This document shows, piece by piece, positions 24,501 through 32,111 of a stretch of 49,022 nt of DNA. The stretch comes from a virus. The stretch spans positions 1-49,022 of IMG/VR virus record IMGVR_UViG_3300005338_000015, one strand, 5' to 3'. Numbering within the stretch: position 1 is the first letter of the stretch; every line of letters starts with the position of its first letter. A program made the translations under genes and the position numbers. The notes beneath the pieces were generated by a model. The model was given only the letters and a program-made list of their open reading frames with translations, made no database searches and was not told the DNA's origin.

Positions 24501-24587
24501 AAGCACTGAATTGGAACGATCTGCAATTTGAATCTTCTTCACAGGGAGAGAAGAACCAAAGACATCTTCCATGCTGAGTAGTGCCAT
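18540..24587 (-). CDS. giant ejection protein: lytic transglycosylase + ECF sigma factor + membrane-hairpin repeats
   Basis: 2015 residues, third of three ejection-protein genes. An SLT transglycosylase domain lies at ~47-160 (ALAQQESGYD, Glu76; FGASGLYQF). A repeated motif LLSM-[EN]-DVFG-[ST]-S occurs at 4-14 and 191-201. Three related Gly-rich membrane hairpins beginning VD-[RQ]-[KR]-LL lie at ~601-650, 916-962 and 1347-1391. Residues ~694-787 are sigma region 2 (ERAKKGDQAAYAKLY, DPSDIVAESFIKAF, FSSWLYSIVRNEGL). Residues ~846-906 are sigma region 4 (LSSKERQVVIKSQIELKPLE, IDIPLGTVKRI). Residues ~1237-1287 (YSLRSKDGMSHVTIEV, ITQIKGKGN) resemble a domain of polyvalent phage proteins. The C-terminal ~600 residues are helical with a hydrophobic stretch near 1896-1920. 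It probably crosses the host envelope with the DNA and delivers the sigma factor. Confidence 0.85.
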   Translation of the reverse strand: MALLSMEDVFGSSLPVKKIQIADRSNSVLHPDTLEPVVSKAKGNLPADPRIVKIITDAADKWGVPHEYAFALAQQESGYDLQAKNNEFGASGLYQFIPATAKAHGIDPTDPAQAADAAMQDFSQQMRNKGVDFAIKNHFAGPDERLHGPKTAQYLADVQARAAKIREQLGTGGGSGNTGTVAPAKVAAPKLLSMNDVFGTSVKPKEEESQIPAFIKDTLTHPLEALSRITDPIDKGIYQDIPAFIKKQANGPKPTWHEVDTGRELTDAEATKQININASGGRLGPVRKIVQYVTPEDTDQVGGNPADKGRQDQGSTWSDLMTINPFERIANFSLPAQAAHAIAHDDEIQQAYVNQQTRIKQQEEILANPDKYPTVAVNAAAAAKAQRLKEATSTWQELGRMKDEAIKDPSHVAAMFANGLANDPELMAMPGGTLERLGIAVKDGTKLGKIISAVDAGLTTGTANAGLSAAQQAATGTGEVKAGPTGSAFAVGLVPGVAGHSIFGRADRPVTPRPTDLKEQLRTILETADAEAEAGAAKPQPEGAASPDSPQAPAEQPVSTEVPGGTEPLSEAQQQELQTLQSKPEGTRTFEDKVRLRQLQGGSVDRKLLARGAAVSAGVLAGYGLSDNENKLKGSIAGGLAGLFLPGGGEVLRRMKQSGAISPEGDILSMGADAARLIKNGLLKPAKDIAADRQADLALVERAKKGDQAAYAKLYNDNKAYMERVATKLVRDVGPKLGIDPSDIVAESFIKAFNPENLAKFKGDSAFSSWLYSIVRNEGLQAIREAKGAPETVSMDQPNKGGDETKPLSGNVVLKPRAESGSSPSYEDAAVELDTPENVAIRDEVNVQLVNAINKLSSKERQVVIKSQIELKPLEEIAKEIDIPLGTVKRIISYAKDKIEESIAKGYGAKRIRQSGQVDRRLLVGMMLAAGGTVALATLPPEKRLPVALTGALLVGLMGARLTRGSNGGMRGNQVGAIRNPFEGEWTKSTQLDLAEQLMVPALGNAHPRVEWATKAVKNYLAKHAGTETDPLKDIEIPGVVGGIETWGDAFDYSNNYKKVYGEENARIQAKKLGIPDNVDKPIFDTNYNPIYTYLKHVGDYLTMHVPVEKLQQYDLVRAVKETVAWDKEMAAKAAKAKVQSMKDMPVYKEYPDGTKWVQLTKPGEFAQESDVMGHSVRGYEPVSKNHYITDDAGDEFPGSGKAHPDWIPASGDSGHLDYGVGTGGWEAIKNGTARIYSLRSKDGMSHVTIEVEHFRDGGPTEITQIKGKGNAKPAAKYIPYIQDFVKNGKWDNVEDLQNVDLERASDYKPEVVQKLKQEFGDKKFYTQAEVDKVVREVSVGPKGQQGFVDQRLLKGIATAGVGAALGAYLDPHHRQWGALLGAGALLILRRNNRDIFSAVDHTVGVMSTRVRNKSEAVHFRIKEYFRVRNTVTHDLIAAGQPFLNAVHRLKKDELEVLSNEIRNGNNEVTDKLLDAIGDKELKASWKSMQAIIEHTGHKLFSLGMIKKEVPGYFPRIIKDKEGLFNEIGKVHASTIKGLLAKAQEDSIRNAQRPLTDIEEASIIDNAIKSFMRQEAPTSVRAGYTHARKFERIPDEYQKYYANLAEAYHSYIAQATKNIEIAKFFGKELVNKEEDGIVYPDVNASIGKYIQKELEAGNLNVDDVPEVTAMIKSTLINSEKGGNKLLQDFKNYTMASYIGNPLSAAAQITTPVVTTYLQGIRPTLEAVVRRITGKQLLSHRDFGLADHMSEEFVGTARSARFLRGALKWGLFKFGDLVDKDVKLNAAVIKAQRLAKSRKGVAVLYGKYYKSFGDRTAKLVNELKQKEIGEQTKALAYLELSRSDPIDAFEFSQFHADNPNGRLMLALKSYMIKQLDVSRRDAYNLIKQGRRARGLYNLTAIGLVLGLNGVAGQDIANFLLGRPITFSAADIPMNMLKTFGWSEYNSKQAFGPDKLKNGKPSSQKSKLFETVGEVIAPPVPWRAMDDLWNRDPHALSSIPVVGRFLAEHYAKKKKHD

Positions 24588-24602
24588 TAAATATCACCTG
24601 GT

Positions 24603-24617
24603 GTTCAAAATTTGAAC
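24603..24617. repeat. palindrome copy 4 of 10 (GTTCAAAATTTGAAC)
   Basis: Located in the 38-bp gap between two ejection-protein genes, 15 bases upstream of the giant protein's start on the minus strand. Flanks on the minus strand are AACTACT and ACCAGGT. Confidence 0.95.
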
Positions 24618-24625
24618 AGTAGTTA

Positions 24626-25807
24626 TTACGGGGTCCAACCTTTACCAGTCCACTTCAAGCGGCCCTTAGGAGTAATGTAGTAACGACCAACCTGGAATGC
24701 GCTTGTCTTAACTTTCCCATCCTCATCAAGCGGCGCAACAAGTGCAGTATCAGGAGTCTTTCCCCGGTCATTAAACTTAGTCTTACTCGGATCAGGCTCA
24801 CTTGGGCCGAGGCCAAAGAAGCTTGAGCTGCTACCAGTCTGCCAATCACCACTTGATTGACTCTCCAGGATGGCCCTACTCACTGCAGTCTGCCAGTCAA
24901 TACCTTGAGTTGAAGCAAGAATAGCTTTGGCTCGTGAGGCAATAGCTTGACTACCTGAAGTAAATGCAACATAATCAGGATCATCTTTACCTGGAGTACG
25001 ACCATCAAAAATCTGATTGGTTACAGCAGTCTCAACTGAGGTGAGTTCATTCTTTGAAGGTGCTGCTGCACTCTTGCCAGTCCTTTGCTTAAGGTCATTC
25101 TGCCTTTGCTTTTCCTTAAGCTTTGCCTGATCAATTGCTAACCTATTAGCACGATAGACATTAGTATTATTAATACTCTTATTCCTGAGTGCTTGATCCT
25201 GTTCCTTCAACTGCATCTGTGCAGCGTCCTTTGCACTAATTGCCTGATCAGCAAGGAACTTAGTTACGTTCGGATCAAACTGGTCAGGTAACTGACGAAG
25301 GTGATTCTTCTCCTCAGGACTGAGTGCAGGAGAGTTCATCAAGTTATCCATCGCCGCTTCATACTCAGACTGGTTACGTGCAGTTCCAAGTTGACGATAC
25401 ACCAAGTCAGCCGTCATCAACTGAGATTCAAGACGCTTCTTCTCATTTCCTACTTGAGAGTCCGTAATGTCCTGTTCCTGCTTTGCTGTCTCATTCGCAG
25501 CCTTAATGAAGTCAAGTCCACGTTGGTCTGCACCACCTTGGAACATATACAAGGCAGCCTTTCGCATCTTCTCCGAGATGGACTCATCTCCACCATCTTG
25601 CGCATTAGGTGTACTATCCCCTTTCGCTACATTGGCAAAGATGCTTGCAGCACCTTGCTCAAGTGCTTGCTGCCTCTGCGCATCTTCAAGTTCTTGCTGC
25701 TTAGCCAGTGCAGCCATCTGCTGCACACGAGTCTGTTCCTGTGCTAGCCTGTGATTATCGTAGGCTTCTTGGCCTACAAGTCCAACGGTAGAAAGATCAA
25801 CTGGCAT
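24626..25807 (-). CDS. internal virion (ejection) protein, second of three
   Basis: 393 residues, Gln/Ala/Lys-rich and largely helical (EQTRVQQMAALAKQQELEDA, then long charged helices to ~260), with a C-terminal beta part ending YYITPKGRLKWTGKGW. The size, composition and position between the gp7/gp14-like gene and the transglycosylase protein match ejection proteins such as P22 gp20 or T7 gp15. These assemble a conduit through the periplasm. Sequence alone does not identify the homologous family. Confidence 0.65.
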   Translation of the reverse strand: MPVDLSTVGLVGQEAYDNHRLAQEQTRVQQMAALAKQQELEDAQRQQALEQGAASIFANVAKGDSTPNAQDGGDESISEKMRKAALYMFQGGADQRGLDFIKAANETAKQEQDITDSQVGNEKKRLESQLMTADLVYRQLGTARNQSEYEAAMDNLMNSPALSPEEKNHLRQLPDQFDPNVTKFLADQAISAKDAAQMQLKEQDQALRNKSINNTNVYRANRLAIDQAKLKEKQRQNDLKQRTGKSAAAPSKNELTSVETAVTNQIFDGRTPGKDDPDYVAFTSGSQAIASRAKAILASTQGIDWQTAVSRAILESQSSGDWQTGSSSSFFGLGPSEPDPSKTKFNDRGKTPDTALVAPLDEDGKVKTSAFQVGRYYITPKGRLKWTGKGWTP

Positions 25808-25820
25808 CTTATTCTCCTAA

Positions 25821-26390
25821 TTACCAGCCCCAATTACCGCCACCAGTATTTTGTGCTGGAATACTAGATGTGCTATTACTATCAGCAGGCTTATTAAAGA
25901 TGGTGTTCGCCAAGTTAACTGCATTATTCGCCACACCAGCAATGCTACTCAAGTACGAGTTATTCGCATCAGTAGCTGCCGCAGTATTAGCTGGATTACC
26001 TCCAGGCTGATAATTAACACCTGCTTCTGCCGCAAGGTTATTAAAGGCCTGCTGATAGGACTGTCCACCTGCTTCAGCTGCTGCAACAATAGCATTACCT
26101 GAACCTGTATAGCCCTGACTGGCAATTAGTCTTGCCGCAGCAATTTGCCTGGCCTTATATTCAGCTGTCCCAGCAATACTGCTTGGATCATTCTGCAATG
26201 CTCTTAGTTTCTCCGCAGCTTCCTTACGATACGGTCCATAAGGATCACTTGCAGCCTGAGACTTCTGCGCTGCCTTCGCCCTCTTATTAGCAGAGTTAGA
26301 AGCCAGAAGTGAACCTACTAATCCAATAGCAGCTCCAATCCAACCACCTTGTTTCCTGGGACTACGAGGTCCTGAGTTACGAATTGACAT
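25821..26390 (-). CDS. internal virion (ejection) protein, first of three
   Basis: 189 residues. A basic N-terminus is followed by a hydrophobic glycine-containing helix (WIGAAIGLVGSLLASNSANK), then an Ala-rich helical domain (EAAEKLRALQNDPSSIAGTA, LIASQGYTGSGNAIVAAAEA) and a low-complexity Asn/Thr/Gly tail. This matches P22 gp7- and T7 gp14-type proteins, the first to insert in the outer membrane during ejection. Confidence 0.7.
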   Translation of the reverse strand: MSIRNSGPRSPRKQGGWIGAAIGLVGSLLASNSANKRAKAAQKSQAASDPYGPYRKEAAEKLRALQNDPSSIAGTAEYKARQIAAARLIASQGYTGSGNAIVAAAEAGGQSYQQAFNNLAAEAGVNYQPGGNPANTAAATDANNSYLSSIAGVANNAVNLANTIFNKPADSNSTSSIPAQNTGGGNWGW

Positions 26391-26398
26391 AAGATCTC

Positions 26399-26566
26399 CT
26401 AGGGCGTATCATCTGGATGGCACTGACGGATGAGAATTAGGGCTTCCATTGCTTGAACTAATTCTTTAATAATAGCAGTCTGCTGGGAAGCAGATGGTGA
26501 GGCAAGAGCGTTATACTGCTTAAATGTCTGGAACTTGTTTGCTAAATATTGATCGTAGTCAGCCAT
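26399..26566 (-). CDS. small hypothetical virion-module protein
   Basis: 55 residues from ATG 26566 (AGCGTTAAT upstream); longer frames run into the fibre gene. Sequence MADYDQYLANKFQTFKQYNA then an Ala/Ser-rich helix with KELVQAMEALILIRQ. AT-rich again after the GC-rich end of the fibre gene. Possibly a fibre chaperone by position only. Confidence 0.45.
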   Translation of the reverse strand: MADYDQYLANKFQTFKQYNALASPSASQQTAIIKELVQAMEALILIRQCHPDDTP

Positions 26567-26567
26567 A

Positions 26568-27899
26568 TTAACGCTCCGTGTAGACAATAAGAGAACTAAT
26601 ACCCAACGTGGCATCGCCCGCCGTCGTATTGGCCGTGCCGTTGGACATGCAGCATTGGAACGATAACCCGGTGGTGTTCACGGGCAGGTCACTGCTGGCG
26701 GACGTATCGCAAAGCGTCGTGCCTTGCGACGTATCATCCAATCGGTAATAGACGACAGAATCATTGGGATAACAGAAAATATAGGCATCGAAGCCCGTGT
26801 TGTTAGTGGCGAGTGTCGTCTGTCCGGAAATCGTGTCTTTCGTGCAGGTGCCGGACCCATCGTTGTGCATGAAGGTCCAGGCGGTGTCGGCTATGTCGAA
26901 CGCGAACCCCAGCGCGTTCAGCTGGCCGGACGGATCGGCGGTAACTTGGGTCGCGCCACCGACGCCCATACCAACAAAGGCCCGCATGCCGGTCTTGATC
27001 GAGGTGAACCCGAATCGGCAGATGAACATGAAGCCGCCGATGCCTGCGGCATTGCCCCGGAAGTACATCGCGCCAGAACGGATACCGACTTGCTGGTTTT
27101 GCGTCGTGACGACGGATGCGAAAGTATTCCGCATCATCATCGTGTATTTATTGGTAGTCGTCGGCGATAGGTTGGATGCCGTGCCGAGGTTGGCGCCGGT
27201 CGTGGCACCCATGTAGGTACCGGCATTACCTGGACCTGCTACCCATCCCGTCTTGTTACCAGTTGCCTCGAAATACTCTAATGCTCGAGCTACACCACTT
27301 GATCCAGTAACAAACGGAGTTGGTCTACCTGATAATGACTTAATTGAAGTAACAAGTTGCCCACTACTTGGAGCGCTTGGTAACATACCAGCAGCCATCA
27401 CTGAAGACGGATTAGTCCCAGTTTGTCCAAGTTGTTGTGTTGAACTATTAAAGGTCAGTCCAGCATTAGCCCCCATCGAGCCAGAGTTATTATATTGAAC
27501 TTGAGTATTACTACCAGCTGCGGCAAGAGTACTTAAGAAATAACCAGAAGTATTAGTTACCTTAAACCCGTCTTCACCATAGGTGAGGGATTCACCAACC
27601 TGAAGAACACACTGATAAAGTAATCTAACCGATCCATCGTTAATCTGAATTTTAACAGTATGACTTACAGTATCCTGATTATATACATTAAAGCCAATAC
27701 AAGTTAACTGACGACTGGCAACACCAGTCATTAATGCAACTGCGGTTACTCCATTAAGAATTCCACCAGCACCTGAGCCAGAGATATAAGCAGCAGAATT
27801 GAAAGTATTCCAACTAGCCCAAAAACTAGGATTAGTTGTTGTAACAGCCTCTAGCATGACTGCTTGAAGAGTTTCACTGGCTCCATCTATTCTAATCAT
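26568..27899 (-). CDS. tail fibre/receptor-binding protein with a GC-rich C-terminal half
   Basis: 443 residues. The N-terminal ~218 residues (27245-27899) are AT-rich and contain repeat-like strips such as NTQVQYNNSGSMGANAGLTF, a common fibre attachment pattern. The C-terminal ~225 residues (26568-27245) switch sharply to GC-rich codons and a compact beta-sandwich pattern (NKYTMMMRNTFASV, AYIFCYPNDSVVYYRLDDT). Fibres keep a conserved phage-side N-terminus and exchange the receptor-binding end, so this is probably a recently acquired tip. Confidence 0.7.
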   Translation of the reverse strand: MIRIDGASETLQAVMLEAVTTTNPSFWASWNTFNSAAYISGSGAGGILNGVTAVALMTGVASRQLTCIGFNVYNQDTVSHTVKIQINDGSVRLLYQCVLQVGESLTYGEDGFKVTNTSGYFLSTLAAAGSNTQVQYNNSGSMGANAGLTFNSSTQQLGQTGTNPSSVMAAGMLPSAPSSGQLVTSIKSLSGRPTPFVTGSSGVARALEYFEATGNKTGWVAGPGNAGTYMGATTGANLGTASNLSPTTTNKYTMMMRNTFASVVTTQNQQVGIRSGAMYFRGNAAGIGGFMFICRFGFTSIKTGMRAFVGMGVGGATQVTADPSGQLNALGFAFDIADTAWTFMHNDGSGTCTKDTISGQTTLATNNTGFDAYIFCYPNDSVVYYRLDDTSQGTTLCDTSASSDLPVNTTGLSFQCCMSNGTANTTAGDATLGISSLIVYTER

Positions 27900-27901
27900 T
27901 C

Positions 27902-28405
27902 TTAATTCCCACAGTAAGCCACAGCAGCAACATATGCTACCAGGTCAGTCTGATTAGTGATAGTACCAGTAATACTACCCCAGGTAGCACTAGCTGGGAA
28001 TGAAATAGCAATGTTTTGCGCTGAAGTAATACGACCTTGTTGATCTACAGTGAACTGACCAACGTGAGTTGAGTCCCCATAAGTATCTGGAGTAACAGCA
28101 GTATCAACTAAGTCAATAGTAGGATTGCCAAGAATACCATCTCCATTAATAACATCTATATTACCTGACGTGCCTTGAATGGTCCTAGTGTAAGCAGTTC
28201 CAAGGGTTGCATCAACTACTACAAGACCACTGGTAATAATGCTACTAAAAGCAGCAATAATAGCATTAATTAAGTTAAGCTTTTCTCGCAACTGCACAAA
28301 CCACTGATTCCAAGGAACCGAGATTGGCACACGTTGCTGATCCTGCAATAAGGGTTGCAGTGATGGAACTGGAGGTAGTGGAGTAATCTTAACAGAGTCA
28401 ACCAT
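27902..28405 (-). CDS. fibre/needle-like virion protein
   Basis: 167 residues. Pro-rich N-terminus (KITPLPPVPSLQPLL), a helical WNQWFVQLREKLNLINAIIA segment, then beta-rich repeats with STHVGQFTVDQQGRITSAQN, a strip frequently found in phage fibres. Overlaps the gp10-like start (GTG/ATG neighbours at 28405). Probably a tail knob, needle or short fibre. Confidence 0.6.
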   Translation of the reverse strand: MVDSVKITPLPPVPSLQPLLQDQQRVPISVPWNQWFVQLREKLNLINAIIAAFSSIITSGLVVVDATLGTAYTRTIQGTSGNIDVINGDGILGNPTIDLVDTAVTPDTYGDSTHVGQFTVDQQGRITSAQNIAISFPASATWGSITGTITNQTDLVAYVAAVAYCGN

Positions 28406-29814
28406 TAAAGTGATCCAATGTCATACTGAATTTCAACAGCACTTATACGGAAGAATGTGTCTTGCTTATGGTACAGATGGTAGGCCCTCTTCTTAAATGT
28501 TCCCCAACCTGAAGCGCTTGGCGTGTCCAAGCTCAAATCAATTGTTCTCCAATTCGACCAGCTCTTATAATCATCATCAGAGTAGCGAACTTGAAGGACA
28601 CTACCATCAACTTGGTCAGCCACAAAGTACATCATATTCATCTGCTTCCTCCGCCGTGTCTGGGCGTCGAAAGTAGGCGTGACTATACTAACAGGAATGG
28701 GCGCTCCGTCATCTGTATAATAAGATGTACTCATGTAAAGCAACGTCCCATCCGTCTTATGCTGGAGAATATTATTCCCTGAAGCATCATAAGTTGAGGC
28801 AACGATGTTTAGGTAATTACCATACTGATCTGTCCACTGACACCAAAAACCTTCTACAATATCATAAGCCAAAGTAAGGTTTAACGAAACAAGGGTAATT
28901 ACATAAAAACTATGCCCATCAAACTTAATCTGCCAGGACATTACATCACTTAAGTCAGCCCCAACAAGTAAACGGTCAATTGCCTTAGTTGAGATTATCT
29001 CAAGAGAGAGGCGTTCCATCTTGGCAATTTGAAGTGAATTGGTTCTGTTACGGGAAAGCCAAAATAGTACGTCATCAATACTTTGAATTGAGTCTGCAGC
29101 AGCGCAACCGTAACTAATCAAGGAACCTTGAACAGGGCCAAGCGGACTACCACTTGGATTGCCTGCATCAAAGAATACTTCAGTAGTCCACTCGTTAAAT
29201 GCAATATCATAGACTAATTGTTTTGCAATAGCAATTCCATTATCCGGCTCTGCCTGAGCACTGATAAAAGCAAGAGGGTCCCAATCACCTACTTGATCGA
29301 CTGAGTTTTCCTTGCTAGTCCAAACCACAGCCTCAGGCTGCATTACACTAACTTCGCCATTCAGATAGGCGAACCCATAAACAGTTGTTGCAGGATACTC
29401 AGTATTAATTGAGTGCAGGTCTGCACTAAGTCCACCACCTACATAGTACGTATAAGCCTGCGTACCATCCCCAAGAATCATCTTCGGAGTAGCGCCAAGA
29501 ATAGAAGTAAAAGCATTCTTAGCCGTACCAGTAGTACCTAGCGTACCAACACTAGCATTGTTACGATAAAGGGTTACACCAAAAACAGTATAAACGTCCC
29601 CATCCCAGTAAAAAGCACCAGTACCTTCTTGCGGCGGCGAGTGAGTCTGAAACGTGAGCATTCCAGGCCGGCGATAAATCTGAATCTCGCCTTGCTCATC
29701 TGTCTCAATGTAACAGTTAACCAACTTTGCATCTTTATTCGTACTATGACTTCTGTTAGAAGGTAGTACAACAAGCGGCAACCTTGGCGGTACCGTCATG
29801 CTCTCAGCTTGCAT
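28405..29814 (-). CDS. P22 gp10-like packaged DNA stabilisation protein
   Basis: 469 residues. The N-terminus (MTVPPRLPLVVLPSNRSHST, KLVNCYIETDE, YRRPGMLTF) is the characteristic start of P22 gp10-like tail hub proteins, which have beta-propeller folds. GAFYWDGDVYTVFG and further blade-like repeats follow, then WFQ/WTD strands (FWCQWTDQYGNYLNIV). These proteins close the portal and bind fibres. The start overlaps the connector's stop (TAATG). Confidence 0.8.
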   Translation of the reverse strand: MQAESMTVPPRLPLVVLPSNRSHSTNKDAKLVNCYIETDEQGEIQIYRRPGMLTFQTHSPPQEGTGAFYWDGDVYTVFGVTLYRNNASVGTLGTTGTAKNAFTSILGATPKMILGDGTQAYTYYVGGGLSADLHSINTEYPATTVYGFAYLNGEVSVMQPEAVVWTSKENSVDQVGDWDPLAFISAQAEPDNGIAIAKQLVYDIAFNEWTTEVFFDAGNPSGSPLGPVQGSLISYGCAAADSIQSIDDVLFWLSRNRTNSLQIAKMERLSLEIISTKAIDRLLVGADLSDVMSWQIKFDGHSFYVITLVSLNLTLAYDIVEGFWCQWTDQYGNYLNIVASTYDASGNNILQHKTDGTLLYMSTSYYTDDGAPIPVSIVTPTFDAQTRRRKQMNMMYFVADQVDGSVLQVRYSDDDYKSWSNWRTIDLSLDTPSASGWGTFKKRAYHLYHKQDTFFRISAVEIQYDIGSL

Positions 29815-30530
29815 TACTGAAAGTTCCCTTTATCTTCTTGAATCCGAGTGCTTGGAGTGAAAGTAGTCGGAGCATCTTCAACGTCCCAGTTCTCAAGCAG
29901 CTCCCTGTACTGTTCTGCCTTCTGCTGGCAGCGGCGCATTATCTCAACTGGTTGTCCAGTTGAAATATCATCTGCAAGAGCCCAGCGAAGGAAAATACGC
30001 CACTCCTGAGGAAAGGTTACATTCTCCTCAAGGTTGATTGGATTTCCTGCTTGCTGTTGAATCAACAAGTGTGCAGTGTTCAGCGCCTCCAGTGCATCAG
30101 GAGGATTCCAAAACTTAACCTCAAGGTAAGTCTGCTGCTTGTTAACAAAGAAGGAGCTAATGGTTGAGTTATTCCCAGTGACCTGAGACAAGAGCATCCA
30201 ATCGTTCCAGGACAGTTCCACAAGAGGACGGCGAACATTAGCAGTATTTAACACATAACCTTGAATAGCCCTAAAGGGCTTATTCATATCCACATACTGT
30301 CCAGGGCCAATCTTATAATCAGTCTGTCCTTCAATCAGGGTAATTGAAAGGTCAGTCCAAGTAAACAACTTAAGACCTTGTGTTTGCTCAACGTTGATAA
30401 TGTCACAAAGTCGACGAAGGTTCTCAGCTAGCTGATCACTATTAGGCAGCTGACCAGAGCTAATCAGTCCTGCATCGTGCATTGCATCGTTAATAATACC
30501 GTAAGCTGTATTTGAAACTGCTGCGACCAT
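29814..30530 (-). CDS. P22 gp4-like head-tail connector
   Basis: 238 residues. N-terminal helices (INDAMHDAGLI, LRRLCDIINVEQTQGLKLFT), then GQTDYKIGPGQYVDMNKPFR and PLVELSWNDWMLL, and a C-terminal helix with EWRIFLRWALADDIS. This is the layout of the P22 gp4-like tail accessory factor that docks under the portal and is followed by gp10-like proteins. The palindrome at 30543 sits 12 bases before its start codon. Confidence 0.78.
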   Translation of the reverse strand: MVAAVSNTAYGIINDAMHDAGLISSGQLPNSDQLAENLRRLCDIINVEQTQGLKLFTWTDLSITLIEGQTDYKIGPGQYVDMNKPFRAIQGYVLNTANVRRPLVELSWNDWMLLSQVTGNNSTISSFFVNKQQTYLEVKFWNPPDALEALNTAHLLIQQQAGNPINLEENVTFPQEWRIFLRWALADDISTGQPVEIMRRCQQKAEQYRELLENWDVEDAPTTFTPSTRIQEDKGNFQ

Positions 30531-30542
30531 GATTCACCTACT

Positions 30543-30557
30543 GTTCAAATTTTGAAC
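30543..30557. repeat. palindrome copy 5 of 10 (GTTCAAATTTTGAAC)
   Basis: In the 32-bp gap upstream (minus strand) of the gp4-like gene. Flanks ACCTACT and ACCACTT. Confidence 0.95.
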
Positions 30558-30562
30558 ACCAC

Positions 30563-31510
30563 TTAATAACTGTGATACCACTTACTAGTACCACTATCAT
30601 AAACCAGTCTCATAGGTTTACTAACTACAGCAGTAGCTACCAATGCAATATTACCAGCAGTTGTAAGATGCCAAATCCCTGTAGGGATTAAAGTTAATTC
30701 TCCACCTGTAGTAGAAAAGGTAGTAGGTGGTGTAATAGTATCAATATCCGTAACACCTGAAATAAAGGTAATAGGTGTAGTAGGAGCAATTGTAGCACTA
30801 CTAGCTATCGTAGGTGCAGCTTGAGCAGTTCCTACTGGACCAGACGTATTAAGCGCACCAGAGATAGTTATCACGCCCAAATAGGAATACGTGATACTCA
30901 GGTTCCAGTCGGTGCCGTCGCCGTAGTAGGCGCGCACCTCTATAGGCACGCGGCCGGCGCTCGGTATATCAGCAACAAAAATCTGCTCGATATATGGATT
31001 TAGAAAAAACGTGGGCGCGGCAATACCGTCATGAGTGAAAGCTCCAAAGCTACCAAGGACATCTCCGGAATGTGGTGCTTGCGGTGCAGCTAGCGTTCCA
31101 CGCCAGAAAGAGGGACCAACCAAGGCCCCTACTCCTATTTCGTTTGCCGTGACTATTCCAAGATAACCCGCTGTGTCTGTTTCATTACCGACAACAACAC
31201 CGGGTTCGTCATTCCATCCGGGAATATCCGGACAGGTTCCATACATTAGTGGACGGACACCGGTATTATTAACTGTTACAGCACCGTCCTTACGAACATT
31301 AAACTTACTAACTCCGCCTACTTGTAGGTCAACAAGCTTACTTGCCGCCGCCGAAGCAGTGTTAGTAATATTAAGATACAATGCCGTAAACGTGGTACCT
31401 GCATCATTCCAGGTGTAAGCAAAGTCCCAACTTCTTGCAGCGGCAGGGGTTGCTCCAGTATTACCTAGCTTTTGCAACAGAGGTAGCTCAGAAATCTTAG
31501 TAGTAGCCAT
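30563..31510 (-). CDS. fibre-like virion protein with a GC-rich centre
   Basis: 315 residues. N-terminus ATTKISELPLLQKLGNTGAT and FNVRKDGAVTVNNTG match tail-fibre/appendage strips. Residues ~87-205 (about 30895-31250) are coded by more GC-rich DNA than the ends, and encode a mixed beta region (PGWNDEPGVVVGNETDTAGY). The C-terminal part is Thr/Ile-rich repeats ending in KWYHSY. Possible head fibre or tail decoration; the mosaic centre suggests exchange. Confidence 0.55.
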   Translation of the reverse strand: MATTKISELPLLQKLGNTGATPAAARSWDFAYTWNDAGTTFTALYLNITNTASAAASKLVDLQVGGVSKFNVRKDGAVTVNNTGVRPLMYGTCPDIPGWNDEPGVVVGNETDTAGYLGIVTANEIGVGALVGPSFWRGTLAAPQAPHSGDVLGSFGAFTHDGIAAPTFFLNPYIEQIFVADIPSAGRVPIEVRAYYGDGTDWNLSITYSYLGVITISGALNTSGPVGTAQAAPTIASSATIAPTTPITFISGVTDIDTITPPTTFSTTGGELTLIPTGIWHLTTAGNIALVATAVVSKPMRLVYDSGTSKWYHSY

Positions 31511-31514
31511 TTGA

Positions 31515-31700
31515 TTATCCTGGGATTACATAGTTAGAAGGGTCTTCAGTCGTAACATCAGACCCTCCATCTTCAACTACTGCATTGGAAGGTGCGCTTG
31601 GAGTAACTGCCTTGCTCTTACTAGTCAGAATATCAGACAGTTTACTACTAAGAATTGGAACCTTAACATCAAGAAAACTACCCTTACCAAGGTTTCTCAT
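31515..31700 (-). CDS. small hypothetical virion-module protein
   Basis: 61 residues, start 31700 with GAGGTGATTT upstream. Lys/Ser-rich helix (FLDVKVPILSSKLSDILTSK) then an acidic Ser/Thr tail ending YVIPG. Position within the late block supports coding. Confidence 0.5.
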   Translation of the reverse strand: MRNLGKGSFLDVKVPILSSKLSDILTSKSKAVTPSAPSNAVVEDGGSDVTTEDPSNYVIPG

Positions 31701-31703
31701 AAA

Positions 31704-32096
31704 TCACCTCAGCTGAAGGACAAGCGTAATATCGTAAGTCGCACCAGACGTTGGCCCAATGGTGGAGAATAAAACATCTCCAGTACCACCAGTACTTGCA
31801 GGGTCAAACAAGTATCCCAAATGTTGATAACTCACAGTACCCTGACCTGAGCAAACCTCAGCCGTATCGTCAGTGTTATGATCCCAACTGATCTTAACAG
31901 CCTCAAAGCCTTGAACGTCCCACTTAATTTCTTCAATTGCAGTACTAGTACATGGCTGACCATTTGGTAGTGTAAGAGTAGAAATATCCACCTTAATTAC
32001 GTTAGTCTCTCCTGTACCATCAGAAATATTAGTAAATCGGGCAGCATAACGAGTGCTACCCTGGAACACGACATTAGTAGTAACTGCATCAGCCAT
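31704..32096 (-). CDS. beta-rich structural protein
   Basis: 130 residues using ATG 32096 (GGAGAACGTG upstream). Beta-sandwich-like: TTNVVFQGSTRYAARFTNIS, then TNVIKVDISTL and CTSTAIEEIKWDVQGFEAVK, ending YDITLVLQLR. This pattern (an 'IKWDVQGFEAVKISWD' core) recurs in small phage virion proteins near fibres. Transcribed after the terminator at 32112. Confidence 0.55.
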   Translation of the reverse strand: MADAVTTNVVFQGSTRYAARFTNISDGTGETNVIKVDISTLTLPNGQPCTSTAIEEIKWDVQGFEAVKISWDHNTDDTAEVCSGQGTVSYQHLGYLFDPASTGGTGDVLFSTIGPTSGATYDITLVLQLR

Positions 32097-32111
32097 CACG
32101 TTCTCCAAGCT

